A stretch of DNA of 64,000 nt from Symsagittifera roscoffensis (taxonomy: Eukaryota; Xenacoelomorpha; Acoela; Convolutidae), in NCBI RefSeq assembly GCF_963678635.1, contig NC_087070.1, positions 51,814,514-51,878,513 of the forward strand. Reading direction: 5' to 3'. Positions 54,850 through 64,000 of the stretch are shown here, in pieces; position 1 is the stretch's first letter, and each line of letters opens with the position of its first letter. A program made the position numbers and the translations under genes. Under the pieces are notes generated by a model that made no database searches, was not told the origin of the DNA, and saw only the letters and a list, made by a program, of their open reading frames with translations.

Positions 54850-56552
54850 TACTATCATTTAAGAAAAATTGGCTCTTTCTCCGCTGAACTAAGTTCAAAT
54901 AAAGAAGAGAAGGCTGAATGAAGTTGAAATTGCGTTTGCTCAGAATTTATTAGCTCATCAATGGTAATGCAAGTTTTGCCGGAATTTAATTTGGTGTTTA
55001 ACATGTTTCTTCGTAAAGAGCTGAAGAGATGGATTTTTGGTCCTTCTTCTTGCTGATAAGTGGTGTCTTCTTAACTTTAAAATTTTCAAAGACTAATTGG
55101 GATGAGTCAGGTAGGAGAGCCATTTTTTGTCAACATTTTTTCTGATTGGAAGTCTAATTTCTCAATTGTAAGATTTCGTTAAAAAGGCTAGAATGAATAT
55201 TCGACAGGATATCCCTTATTGCATCTTCAGTGTTTGTGTGGTTCTTTCGCTATTGAAAACAAAAACAGTTTTATTCTATCAAAAGTGGGATTAGTTAACA
55301 GCGTTAATTATCAGTCATTGAGCTTATGTGATGTAAGTGAAATTTGTAAGGCCTTTTCGTTTCATTCTTTTCTAGTCTGATTTACTTTTATCGCTTGTAG
55401 CATACTATTAGCTTTAAGTTTTATATGTTTTTTTAAACTAAAAATTGTTTAAAAAAGCTCAGAGCCTTAGACAAACTGGGGTTCAGACAATACATTGAAT
55501 TGTAGCTCATCAAGACTTTCAAAAAATGATTAATTATTTCGTGAAATGTCAAGATATAATATGCTGTAAGCAATGTCTAGTTTTGTCATCGTGGTGCGCA
55601 GTAGTATCTAATAATGATGGAGGAGCAATTTCCGATTGTCAAATCTTTTATCTACTAGATAGGATTGAATTGGAAACTCGAATTTGTTTGGAATTCTTTC
55701 GAATTTGTTTGGAATTCTTTAATGCTGTGTTCAGTTTTCCTGTTGTGATACTTTTCAATTTCACTGTAACGTTATTTAAGTCGCATAAAAATGAACCAAT
55801 ACATTCAATTTATTGTTCCTAAGTCTTCAGGAAAGTAAATGTTGAGGTACAAGGAGCCAAGTCGACCTTATTTTGATGCCAGAGGTGGTATCTTGAAAAA
55901 GGTCATTTCGATATGTAATTCAATTTTTCAAAATGAGCGTCCGTTCCTTCCCTAAATAAAATAATTTTTACCAAAAAAATTGCGTTTTTTGGCGTGCGCT
56001 CCCCCCTAAAGTTAGTATATATTGGCGCCTAAGGCGCCTTTACAAAACATTTTTGGGTCCGTCAGCCAAAAGTGGATATCCCGAAGTAGTACAAAGGGGG
56101 ACCTTTGGGTCAGCTGGGGGTCGAATCCATTAGGGGGGGGGGGGGGAGCGGAGCGTCTGCCCCTTCCCTAAATCCGCCCCTGATCATTTAGGAAATTGTT
56201 TATCGATTTTTTCTTGTAATTTTCAGGCGATTCGAAACTCCGTGACTGTATTTGAGGTAACTTACAATACTTTGAAATTTGGCTTGAAGTTAGACGAGGC
56301 ATCATTATCATTTATTTGCTCAATGATTATGTCGTTACGACTTTCGATTTAAATAGCGGAGTCTGTATTGCGTCAACGTAATATCTATATTTTACGAAAG
56401 ATCGTCAATAAATTTCAGATAGTATTTGTACATTAGCATATGAAGAGAAGGCATAATTAGAATAATTTATCGAAGAAAGCAGTTCATAAGCTGCAATTCT
56501 GTATGATATCAACTCTAGTCCTATTCTGAATCGTGCAAGTCCAAGTGGAAGA
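54850..56552 (+). other. Intergenic stretch between SWIM gene and UNC119
   Basis: AT-rich sequence without a gene. It contains the palindrome 'ggcgcctaaggcgcc' near 56028, a run of 14 G near 56135, and 'ccctaaatccgcccctg' near 56166. The last resembles a hAT terminal inverted repeat in reverse orientation, but no matching partner with target duplication was found. The promoter of UNC119 must lie here or upstream; I see no clear TATA or initiator. Confidence 0.4.
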
Positions 56553-57537
56553 ATGCCCGAGAGTAAAGTGGACTCAGGAGGAGTAGGATCTGCCTCCGGG
56601 ATGTTGCGACGTCTCAACATCGGCAGTGGTGCCTCGAATGGGGGATCTCCCTCTAGAAATGCTGCAGTTGGTCCTCCCATCACCATGCAGGATCTTCATG
56701 GCAAGGAGGTTATCACACCAAATGACGTGAAGAGACTCAATTGTATAGCTGACGGTGAGGTTTTTCAAAAGCTAATAAAAATTGAATTTTTCTTGGAAAG
56801 CTGAGCCTGATTTTATCATGCAAAGTGAGGCGCTACTTTGGGTTTAAATGTTATCAGAGATCCGTTTTATTCAGGAGCTAATAGGTAGTTCTGGGTTGTC
56901 GTCCTAAAATCACTACCTGTATATTTCTGGTCTGGTAATTTCTTTCTACGTTCAAGGCCTTGAATCACGAGGATTTAAAGTGGCAATAGAGTTATAGTCT
57001 ACTAAAATGCACAATTAATACATTTTGGAATTGGATAGACTTCTTTATAAAAAAAAATAGAAATAATTTCACTATCATATCTTGAATAGGCAGCGTGTGA
57101 GCATAGAAGGTGAACATGTTGATCTAAAAATTATGTTTCATAGTTGATTTGATGTCTGTGTATCGTGTTTAGATTACCTTTGCAAGGTGAACAGCACAGA
57201 GTACAAAATAGACTTCACCAAATTCAAAATCAGAGACCTAGAGAGTGGACACACTCTGTTCGAGGTAGCCAAGCCACAACAAGGTTGGATAGCACTCAAG
57301 CTCGTGTTTCTACTTCTTCTTGAATTTCTAATAATTTGATAATCTATCTATCTATACTATATTTAAATGCGAGTGACAGCTATCTCCCACGTTTAAGCAT
57401 AATAATTTTGCATGTTTAACGAAAGAATTTTTCATGTTTAAGCTATAGCATATATTGCAATGCTTAAGAAAATTTTTCATTTAGTTTTTCGCAAGGTCAA
57501 TAATTTGTCAGTATTTTTTCCGAGGCCAAATTAAGCC

Positions 57538-57596
<59 letters not shown>

Positions 57597-60500
57597 ATAC
57601 CTGCTTTTTGAATTAATTTGATTTTGTCTTCCTACCCGTCTCCTAATTTTTTAATTTTCATCTATTATCTATCTATCTATTATATATTTAATCTATATCT
57701 ATCTATCTATACTATATATAAATGCGAGTGACAGCTATCTCCCATGTTTAAGCATAATAATTTTGCATGTTTAACGAAAGAATTTTTTCATGTTTAAGCT
57801 ATAGCATATATTGCAATGCTTAAGAAAATTTTTCATTTAGTTTTTCGCAAGGTCAATAATTTGTCAGTATTTTTCCGAGGCCAAATTAAGCCTGTCTGTC
57901 TGTCTGTCTGTCTGTATACCTGCTTTTTAAATTGATTTGATTATGTCTGTCTACCCGTCGCCTAATTTTTTAATTTTCATCTATTATCTATCTATCTATT
58001 ATATATTTAAATGCGGGCTTCACTATCTCGCCATGTTTAAGCTTTTTCAATCTGTTATTTTTGCATGTGTTGCAACCCCCAGGGTACTCTGAGGAGTTGC
58101 GAATCTTGCCCCACATTCTCACTTCTCAAATCCTTGTAGTTTTCGAGATATGACGTTTTCTATGATTTTTTGAAAAACTTAGATTTTAAAAAATTCCAAA
58201 AAGTTGAAGATCTCAATCCTGGTGTTGGATATTGTGAGAGTACTCTCTGGGATTGCGAATCTTGCCTTTGACTATGGCTGCTCAAATTGTTGTAGTTTTC
58301 GTGATGTGGATTTTTTGGATTTTCGCTGCCAATTATGACTGCTCAAATCCTGGTACTTTTCGAGATATGACGTTTTTTTATGATTTTCATCGAAATTTTC
58401 TAAAAAACTAATGTTAAAAAATTCCAAAACTTTGAAGATCTCAATCCTGTTATTGGAATCTGTGAGGGTAATCTCAGGGGGTTGCGAATCTTGCCTCTGA
58501 ATTTGGCTGCTCAAGTTTTTGTAGTTTTCGAGATACGGCGTTTTTTAAAGTTTTTTTCAAAATTAAGAATGGCTAAATCATTTTTGTATAAGAGATACGA
58601 CGATTTTTTGAATTTTTCGGAAAACTCAAATTACAAAATAATTTTTTAAAGTGAAATTGCCAACCCTGTAGTTGTGTACTTTCAAAGATTGCGAATATTG
58701 CCATCAAAGAAGATTGCTCAAATTTGGTAGTTTTCGAGATGTACTTTTTTTCTGGTTTTCAAAAAAATTACCTCTTATACAAAACTTAAGGTGCAGTTTC
58801 TCAAAATTTGAATTTCCCAACATTGTAGTTGGGTACTGCAAGAAAACTCTCAGGAGTTGCAAATCTTGCGTCCAAATGCGACTGCTCAATTGCTTTCAGT
58901 TTCCCAGATGTGACGTTTCTTAATACATTATATACTTAGATATAAAAATGTCACAATTAATTATGGTTTTTTCAAAATTTGAATTAAAAAATCGAATGGA
59001 AAATTTTAAAAATTTGAAGTTACTCTCAGGAGTTGCAAATCTTGCGTCCAAATGCGTCTGCTCAATTGCTTTCAGTTTTCCAGATGTGACGTGTTTTAGT
59101 TCATTTTAAATTTTTCGAAGAACTTGTATAAAACTTACAAAATTTTATGGTTCTTCAAAATTTGTATAAAAAACTTTGCAAAATTTTTAATCACGAACCC
59201 TGTAATTGGGTGCTGTCAGAGTACACTCAAAGAAAAGTTTTTATTTTGAGTTGTTGAAAATTCGAAGCACCGGTGGTGCAGTACACGCTTGTTAATTTGT
59301 AAAAGAACGAAGTGATTATCACATATAGGACGTGATGATTTTTTTTCAGGCAAATGTCTTGAAAAAATTTGTTCACCCTCAAATTTTATTTTTCGAGGTT
59401 TTAGTTATGGTTTTTCAAATTCATATTTGAATGCCAATCTATTGATATACTGTTTTTGGGGCCCTTTTTCAAGCAGTAGGCTGCAAAATTACTTTTCTGC
59501 AATTTTTTTTCGTGCAAAATTGTTTTTTGTGCAGTTTAAAGCTCCTGGATATTTGACGTTTTTTCACTAATATTTGCGAAGCCCAGCTTCGATTCTGTGT
59601 AAAATACAAAGAGCTATAACGTGATGTTTTTTTTTTAAGATGAAAAGTATTCAAAATCCTCAGTCCATTTTTTTTTTTCGTTTTTGATTTTTTTACAGTT
59701 CCAATCATCTGTTTGCTATGCTTAATTCAAGGACAGAAAACAGTTTCTTATTCAAGGACAGAAAAATTTAAAACTTTTCTTTCTACCGTTGATGGGTTGA
59801 AACTTCCCAAGAAGAGAAAATTTAATTCTTTATTAATCCAAAATCTTTTTTTTTTTTGAAAATAGGTACTAAGCAAAAGGTCACGAAATCTTAAAAATTG
59901 GTCAGCATAAACAATTTTAGTTTTCAACAGTTTATTTCAGAGAAGGGTATGAAAGAAAGACGGAAAGATTTTCTCTAAAATCAAGTGTTATGCAACATCA
60001 GCAAACATTTATCTTATGCAATGGCCAGGGAGAGGATAGACATAGGGCTTAATCACTATCCATTAAGAATCATCCTTGAGTCAAATGATATTATTGTTAT
60101 ATTCTTCAAGGTTTGGACAAAAAAATATATCACTTTAATCCTCTTTGAATTGAATTTTCCTCAAGCTATCAAAGGTAGCCCAATTCGCATACACTTAAGA
60201 TGGACTAAACAAGCTCTCATCGTTTTAATTGTTGTTTGATTATTGAACACCCTTGACAAAACCATTGTTTAAACTATTGGAATTTTTTAATATGCGATTT
60301 CTGAATAACTAGAGTATAAAAATCGCTCTACTTTTTCTCTACAATAGCAGTTTTGTTAACATTTAAGCAGCAGTCGTAAGAACCATGTGTTTTTTCCAAG
60401 TATTATAGCAAATATTATAATTAAACTTTAACTTATGAACAAGTAATTGTCATCAATGATCGACATATGCCCCATTTTTTCTAAGAGTTAGTGATTGACA

Positions 60501-62002
60501 TTCGTTATATTCAAGCATTTGGAATATATATTTGTCAATTAGTAGCACTTTTTCTTGCAGAAAAATGATCATAGGTACAAAAACTCGATTTTTTTTTTGT
60601 ATTTACACTTGCGAGAAGTGTCTTGCAATCGGGAACTAGATTTTTTCCCGTAAACAACTTTTCGTACATGTCTCCAACCTTTTTTTAATGAACATTTTCA
60701 ACTTTTATTTTCCTTCACACTTGGCATAAAAGTAGCGCTGTCGACTTTGCACCTCAAGGTCTGTTGTTCGAGTCCCTACCGGGCTTCGTTTTTTTTTTCA
60801 GTAAGTGTGGATTTGAAAATTTTATTCCGGTAAAAGTTTGAATTGTCGGACTTTCGTTGGTCTTCTTCAGTTTTGTGGGCTTATTTACCACATCGCGTAT
60901 TTTGCTTGTGCTGAAAGCCACTTTCGTTGTGGTTGCAAGTGCAAGTGTGTTCATTGCATTTTCAGGGGGATTTGAAACTTTTGAACTGGTGTTATGGCTT
61001 TGTTTGCCACGTCACGGATTTTCTTATCCTTGACTTAAAACAGAAATGTTTTTTTTTGAATTCATTTTTTTTCGACTCAATTGCTCAATTTGTTTCCCGT
61101 TCATATACTTGAGTCTGTTGCTAGTTTGATATTCAAATTTTTGGAATATGTGCCAAAAATGAACTTCTATCGAGCCATACAACAATTGAATTTTTGGTAG
61201 ACCTAGTTTTTCTAAACATTATTCTACTTTGGACTTTCTACGTTTTTAAAATTGCGTTCTATCGCAAGTGATACGATGCTGCGATTCGCCTCTGCGTATG
61301 GTTATACGTTTATTAAGTACACGAAATTTAAGAAAGAATTTGGAGTTCTCTGTTTTAGAGAACGAAAGCTAATTTTCAGCAATTCTTACACATAGGCAGG
61401 CGCTGATCTAGGAATTTCTCGACCTTATTTGTCGAACTTTTTCCGCTACTGCACATAGCGCTCATAAGCTGTTAGAATTTTGTTATCGATAAAGCTTTTA
61501 TCTCTTTTTATAAATTCATAAGATTTATATCCTTCAAGTTTTTTATTTGTCCATGAATAAATTTTGGTTTAATATTAAACCATCAAGCTCTTTTACATTA
61601 AGATTTTTGTGTAACCCACCAATATCTACCCAATTTTAGTTTGATATTTCGGTTTTCGGTCGGATAGTTGAATGATATCTTAGTAATATCAATAAAGGTT
61701 TGGCGGGCTTTAAGTAGAAATCGGATAAGTTTCTTTTGTTACAGTTTCTTTTGGGTGTTGCAGTGAATTTTTCATTTTTTTTCAGCCGTTAATGACTATT
61801 TTGTTTTCATTTTGCCGTGTGTTACAGACGAGCACCATGACCCGGATGGAGAGAGGGGAGGGGAGGAGAGGGGCGATGACTCAGTGAGTCCGCGAGGGGG
61901 AGACCAGGGCCACGCCAGCAGTGCATCCTCAGAGAACAGTGGCAGATTCGTCAGATACAAGTTCAGCCCTCACTTCCTCAAACTGAAACAAGTGGGCGCC
62001 AC
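56553..62002 (+). CDS. unc119: UNC119, first three coding exons (partial)
   Basis: Exons 56553-56754, 57173-57283 and 61828-62002 join in frame to 162 residues plus two bases; introns are GT-AG with phases 1, 1 and 2. The N-terminus is Ser/Gly-rich, as in the family. The conserved core then reads [39 protein letters not shown] and [20 protein letters not shown], matching UNC119's 'DYLC...YKIDF.RFKIRD..SG..LF' and 'GRFVRY.F.P.FL.L.QVGAT'. UNC119 is a lipid-binding chaperone with an immunoglobulin-like beta-sandwich that carries myristoylated cargo to cilia with ARL2/ARL3. The segment between the two core blocks is long and acidic ([18 protein letters not shown]). The remaining exons lie beyond the window. 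Confidence 0.88.
57340..58030 (+). repeat. Duplicated unit with (CTGT)n and (ATCT)n microsatellites, UNC119 intron 2
   Basis: A unit of about 360 bases starts at about 57345 and is copied at about 57705, with a third start near 58000. Each copy has 'aaatgcgagtgacagctatc', a segment of 'gcatgtttaacgaaag', a (CTGT)n run (57537-57598; 57893-57916), then 'atacctgctttttgaatt' and an (ATCT)n run. The second copy's (CTGT)n is shorter. This is a recent local duplication. Confidence 0.85.
58070..59250 (+). repeat. Degenerate satellite of GTTGCGAATCTTGCC units, UNC119 intron 2
   Basis: Six diverged units of roughly 150-230 bases, each with 'g(g/a)(g/a)ttgc(g/a)aatcttgc', a 'ctgctcaaat' block, 'tagttttcgagat(a/g)tgacg' and an A/T-rich stretch (starts near 58095, 58250, 58480, 58685, 58853, 59032). 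Similar phrases (cgagatatgacg) tie it to the repeat in the SWIM gene's intron 7. It is non-coding. Confidence 0.75.
59251..61827 (+). other. Rest of UNC119 intron 2
   Basis: AT-rich intronic sequence with several poly-T tracts. Near 60600-60660 it shares 'ggaactagattttttcccgtaaac' type sequence with 49390-49430 in the SWIM gene, so a dispersed repeat occurs in both introns. A tRNA-like head lies near 60730-60785. No gene is seen. Confidence 0.4.
60728..60786 (+). repeat. tRNA-derived SINE-like head in UNC119 intron 2
   Basis: 'agtagcgctgtcgactttgc' and, 25 bases on, 'tgttcgagtccctaccggg' have the look of A and B boxes (B box GTTCGAGTCC). It is too short for a full tRNA and is followed by poly-T, so it is best read as a SINE head. 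Confidence 0.4.
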
Positions 62003-64000
62003 GTAAGTCTAACCAACTTAACATTTTGTTACCTTATTTGATAATGATGATCAATGGTTTATCACTAACGTGAGAGCATTGAGCACAATGATTTAAATGT
62101 TTAAAAGATACCGTGTAAGATGATCACTTGAGATATTGCCTTCAGACTAATTATATAATTAATATCAGTTTTTTTACAAACATTTGAGAGGCAATAGAAT
62201 AGGCAATGTTTGGTGGTGGTGATGATGATGATGTCGAGACTTTACCACTTTCTTTCCTCGAGAGTGCGTTATATCCTAATAGAGGTGTTCAAGAGTGCCG
62301 AAAGCTCAAATAAGTTTCACTAAGCCGGAAAAACCGTCTTTGAATTATTAAAAATTTTTTTCAACATTCTAATGGCTTTATCTTCGGATTTGTTTGAACT
62401 TTAGGGAAAAAAACGTATGAATATATTTTTTAAATTGCTCTAGTAATTTTTTACTTTGTAAAATTCATGATGCTACTCAAGGAGAATTGTTTGTAAATGA
62501 ATATTTTATAAATTAATTGAGTTCCAGCAGAATCACCAGCCTCAAAACAAATTAAGTGTCAATTCATTTGTAATGGAGCTGATAGCTTTGGAGTCTTTTT
62601 GTTCAAAACGCTATAGCACAAGTTAAAATTGTTATATATTAAGCTGGCAACCGGTCTTGATCGTTGCTTACATAGTAAGTGATCTTTACATATTAATAAT
62701 TATTAATGAAATCATGGCGTGACAGTTCATAGTACAGCTATGGAATATCACTCTTCCCTCCATATCACTCAATATGTGGCTCGTTGCTGTTTTTTGCGCA
62801 GATTTTTGTTAGAGCACTGTGTTGACTTTTTCTTTTTGCCCTCTGGATGTTAGGCGCAGATATCCACGCCATCAGCCTGGGTTTTGCACACAATTTGCTC
62901 TAGTTTTAACTCGTTTTGCAATCACGGCCATATCCGAACGGATCTACTCTTGCTGCTTTCTTGTTGCAGTGTTGAAGGTCTGATAAAGCTGGCCAAAAGT
63001 ATTATCCTCAGAAGGAACACCGTTGGTTGAATGTTGATCCGCCTAACACTCCAAAGCAAGCCATGAGCTAGATGCGGGATTCAGGCGCTAGGAGCGCTCT
63101 GTCGCTGCCACCATGTAACAAAGCTAATAGCTTTGATTTGTTTCAGTTCAGAACGCCATTTCACAAGTTAAATTTGTTATATTTTATGCTGGCAACCGGT
63201 CATGATAGTTGCTCACAAAGTGAGTGATCTCTACTAACGTATACAAATATCAATGAGGTTAGATTACAAGATGTGAAATCATGGTGTGACAATTTATAGT
63301 TCAGCTATGGAATGTCATTTATTTACAGTAAAAATTAGGTTCAAATGAGGCTTGCAACTCTGCCTAGGATTAGCCTGTAGGAATTCGCCTCTCCAAGTAA
63401 TTCATTTTCGAAGAACAGCCAAAGCAGATTGCGAATGGAAAGTTAAACAATTACAGAAGTTTTATCGCTTTCTCTTGCCATTGCAACTTGATGTTTACAT
63501 CATCATCTTTTCGAAAGTCCTTGTGAAACTTTGGCTGCTCCTTTACTTCGGCACCCTTGTACTAAACCGTCCTAAAATATTTTCTTATAATCGGTATATT
63601 TTCTTAAATATCAGGGCAATGCATTTCAAGTTTTGACACGTCGGTAAGAAAAGAGGTTGAAGGACCAATCTGCCGAAGTGTCAGTTTGCCGAGAAACGGG
63701 AACATTCATTATTGTCATCTGGGGGCTTTTTTCATACTTCAAGGACTGACTGCGCGAAAATTTTCAACCATTCGATGCCTTTTCAGAAACAGAATGCCGC
63801 TTTGTTGCATCGAATTTATAATTAATGTATTCTGATTGATAAAAGTTTGAGCATTTGGTTATTTGCGCTTGAGAACTTCCCTATTCATCTGTGGTTGTAA
63901 TATGTTGAGAACAATTAACTTGGGATAATTAGAGAATAAGCAAATCATGGGGGCCTAGGAAATTAGACGATAAGCAAATTAGACGGATGCTACAAAAACG
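62003..64000 (+). other. UNC119 intron 3, open at window end
   Basis: Starts with GTAAGT after the third coding exon. The next UNC119 exon (expected to begin with the VEFTVGD-type block) is not found before 64000, so this is intron to the end. It contains a (GGT/GAT)n stretch near 62212-62233 and a direct repeat (separate entry). No gene is seen. Confidence 0.6.
62572..63325 (+). repeat. Direct repeat of about 180 bases in UNC119 intron 3
   Basis: 62572-62750 and 63115-63325 share 'gctgatagcttt', 'gctggcaaccggtc', 'aaatcatgg(c/t)gtgaca' and 'cagctatggaat(a/g)tca'. The copies are diverged at perhaps one base in seven. They look like two copies of an old interspersed repeat, with about 370 bases between them. 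Confidence 0.7.

Noticed and set aside
55880-56182. Possible non-autonomous hAT element, from 'cagaggtggtatcttg' to 'ccctaaatccgcccctg'
   Set aside because: The ends are only loosely inverted repeats and no eight-base target duplication flanks them.
1-64000. CRISPR array, bacterial operons or ribosomal RNA
   Set aside because: No regularly spaced short repeats with unique spacers, no Shine-Dalgarno-led gene series and no rRNA-like sequence were seen. The window is eukaryotic in all respects.

Overview
The window reads as nuclear DNA of an invertebrate-like metazoan. The right third carries three plus-strand host genes with GT-AG introns. The left two thirds (1 to about 43.4 kb) is a stack of retroelements. 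I cannot name the species. The mix of a CR1-like LINE with an SGNH-type ORF1, a GIY-YIG Penelope-like element, very large Ty3/gypsy elements and possible spliced-leader acceptors would fit several invertebrate phyla, for example tunicates or flatworms.

Layout, left to right. (1) 1-3859 and 3860-about 14740: two closely related Ty3/gypsy-type LTR elements (B and A), both on the minus strand, head to tail and both broken. B starts at a junction inside the 3' end of A's pol and runs off the left edge of the window. (2) 14985-20030: three pieces of CR1-like LINEs: two reverse-transcriptase pieces on the minus strand, one ending in an (ACT)n tail, then a plus-strand piece with an SGNH-like ORF1 and an APE-type endonuclease. 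(3) 20040-about 21437: a Penelope-like element folded back on itself, with two inverted copies of a GIY-YIG domain and a hammerhead-like motif at its edge. (4) 21438-about 42599: a giant LTR element (C) of about 21.2 kb, flanked by two LTRs of about 561 bp that differ by roughly 4 percent. It holds a 3 kb leader with a 14-bp minisatellite, then gag, protease, RT, RNase H, a long acidic linker and integrase. After these comes about 9 kb of extra coding sequence: a macro-domain-like ORF, a coiled-coil protein with an SGNH-hydrolase-like region, and several ORFs I cannot place. (5) 42640-43390: another LINE RT piece, minus strand. (6) 43479-44837: a divergent glomulin-like gene. (7) 44938-54850: an eight-exon gene for a 688-residue protein with a C2H2-like finger and a SWIM zinc finger. 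(8) 56553-beyond 62002: the first three coding exons of UNC119; the rest lies outside the window.

The most unusual content is element C. Its 3' half is as large as its gag-pol and encodes proteins not normally found in Ty3/gypsy elements, first among them the macro-domain-like ORF directly after integrase. C is also strongly enriched, by eye, in the hexamer CTTGAG/CTCAAG in coding and non-coding parts alike.

Among the host genes, glomulin-like and the SWIM gene lie about 100 bases apart on the same strand, and each start codon sits 6-7 bases after a good 3' splice site. That suggests trans-splicing and perhaps an operon. The introns of the SWIM gene and UNC119 are filled with degenerate tandem repeats, hairpins and possible tRNA-derived SINE heads.
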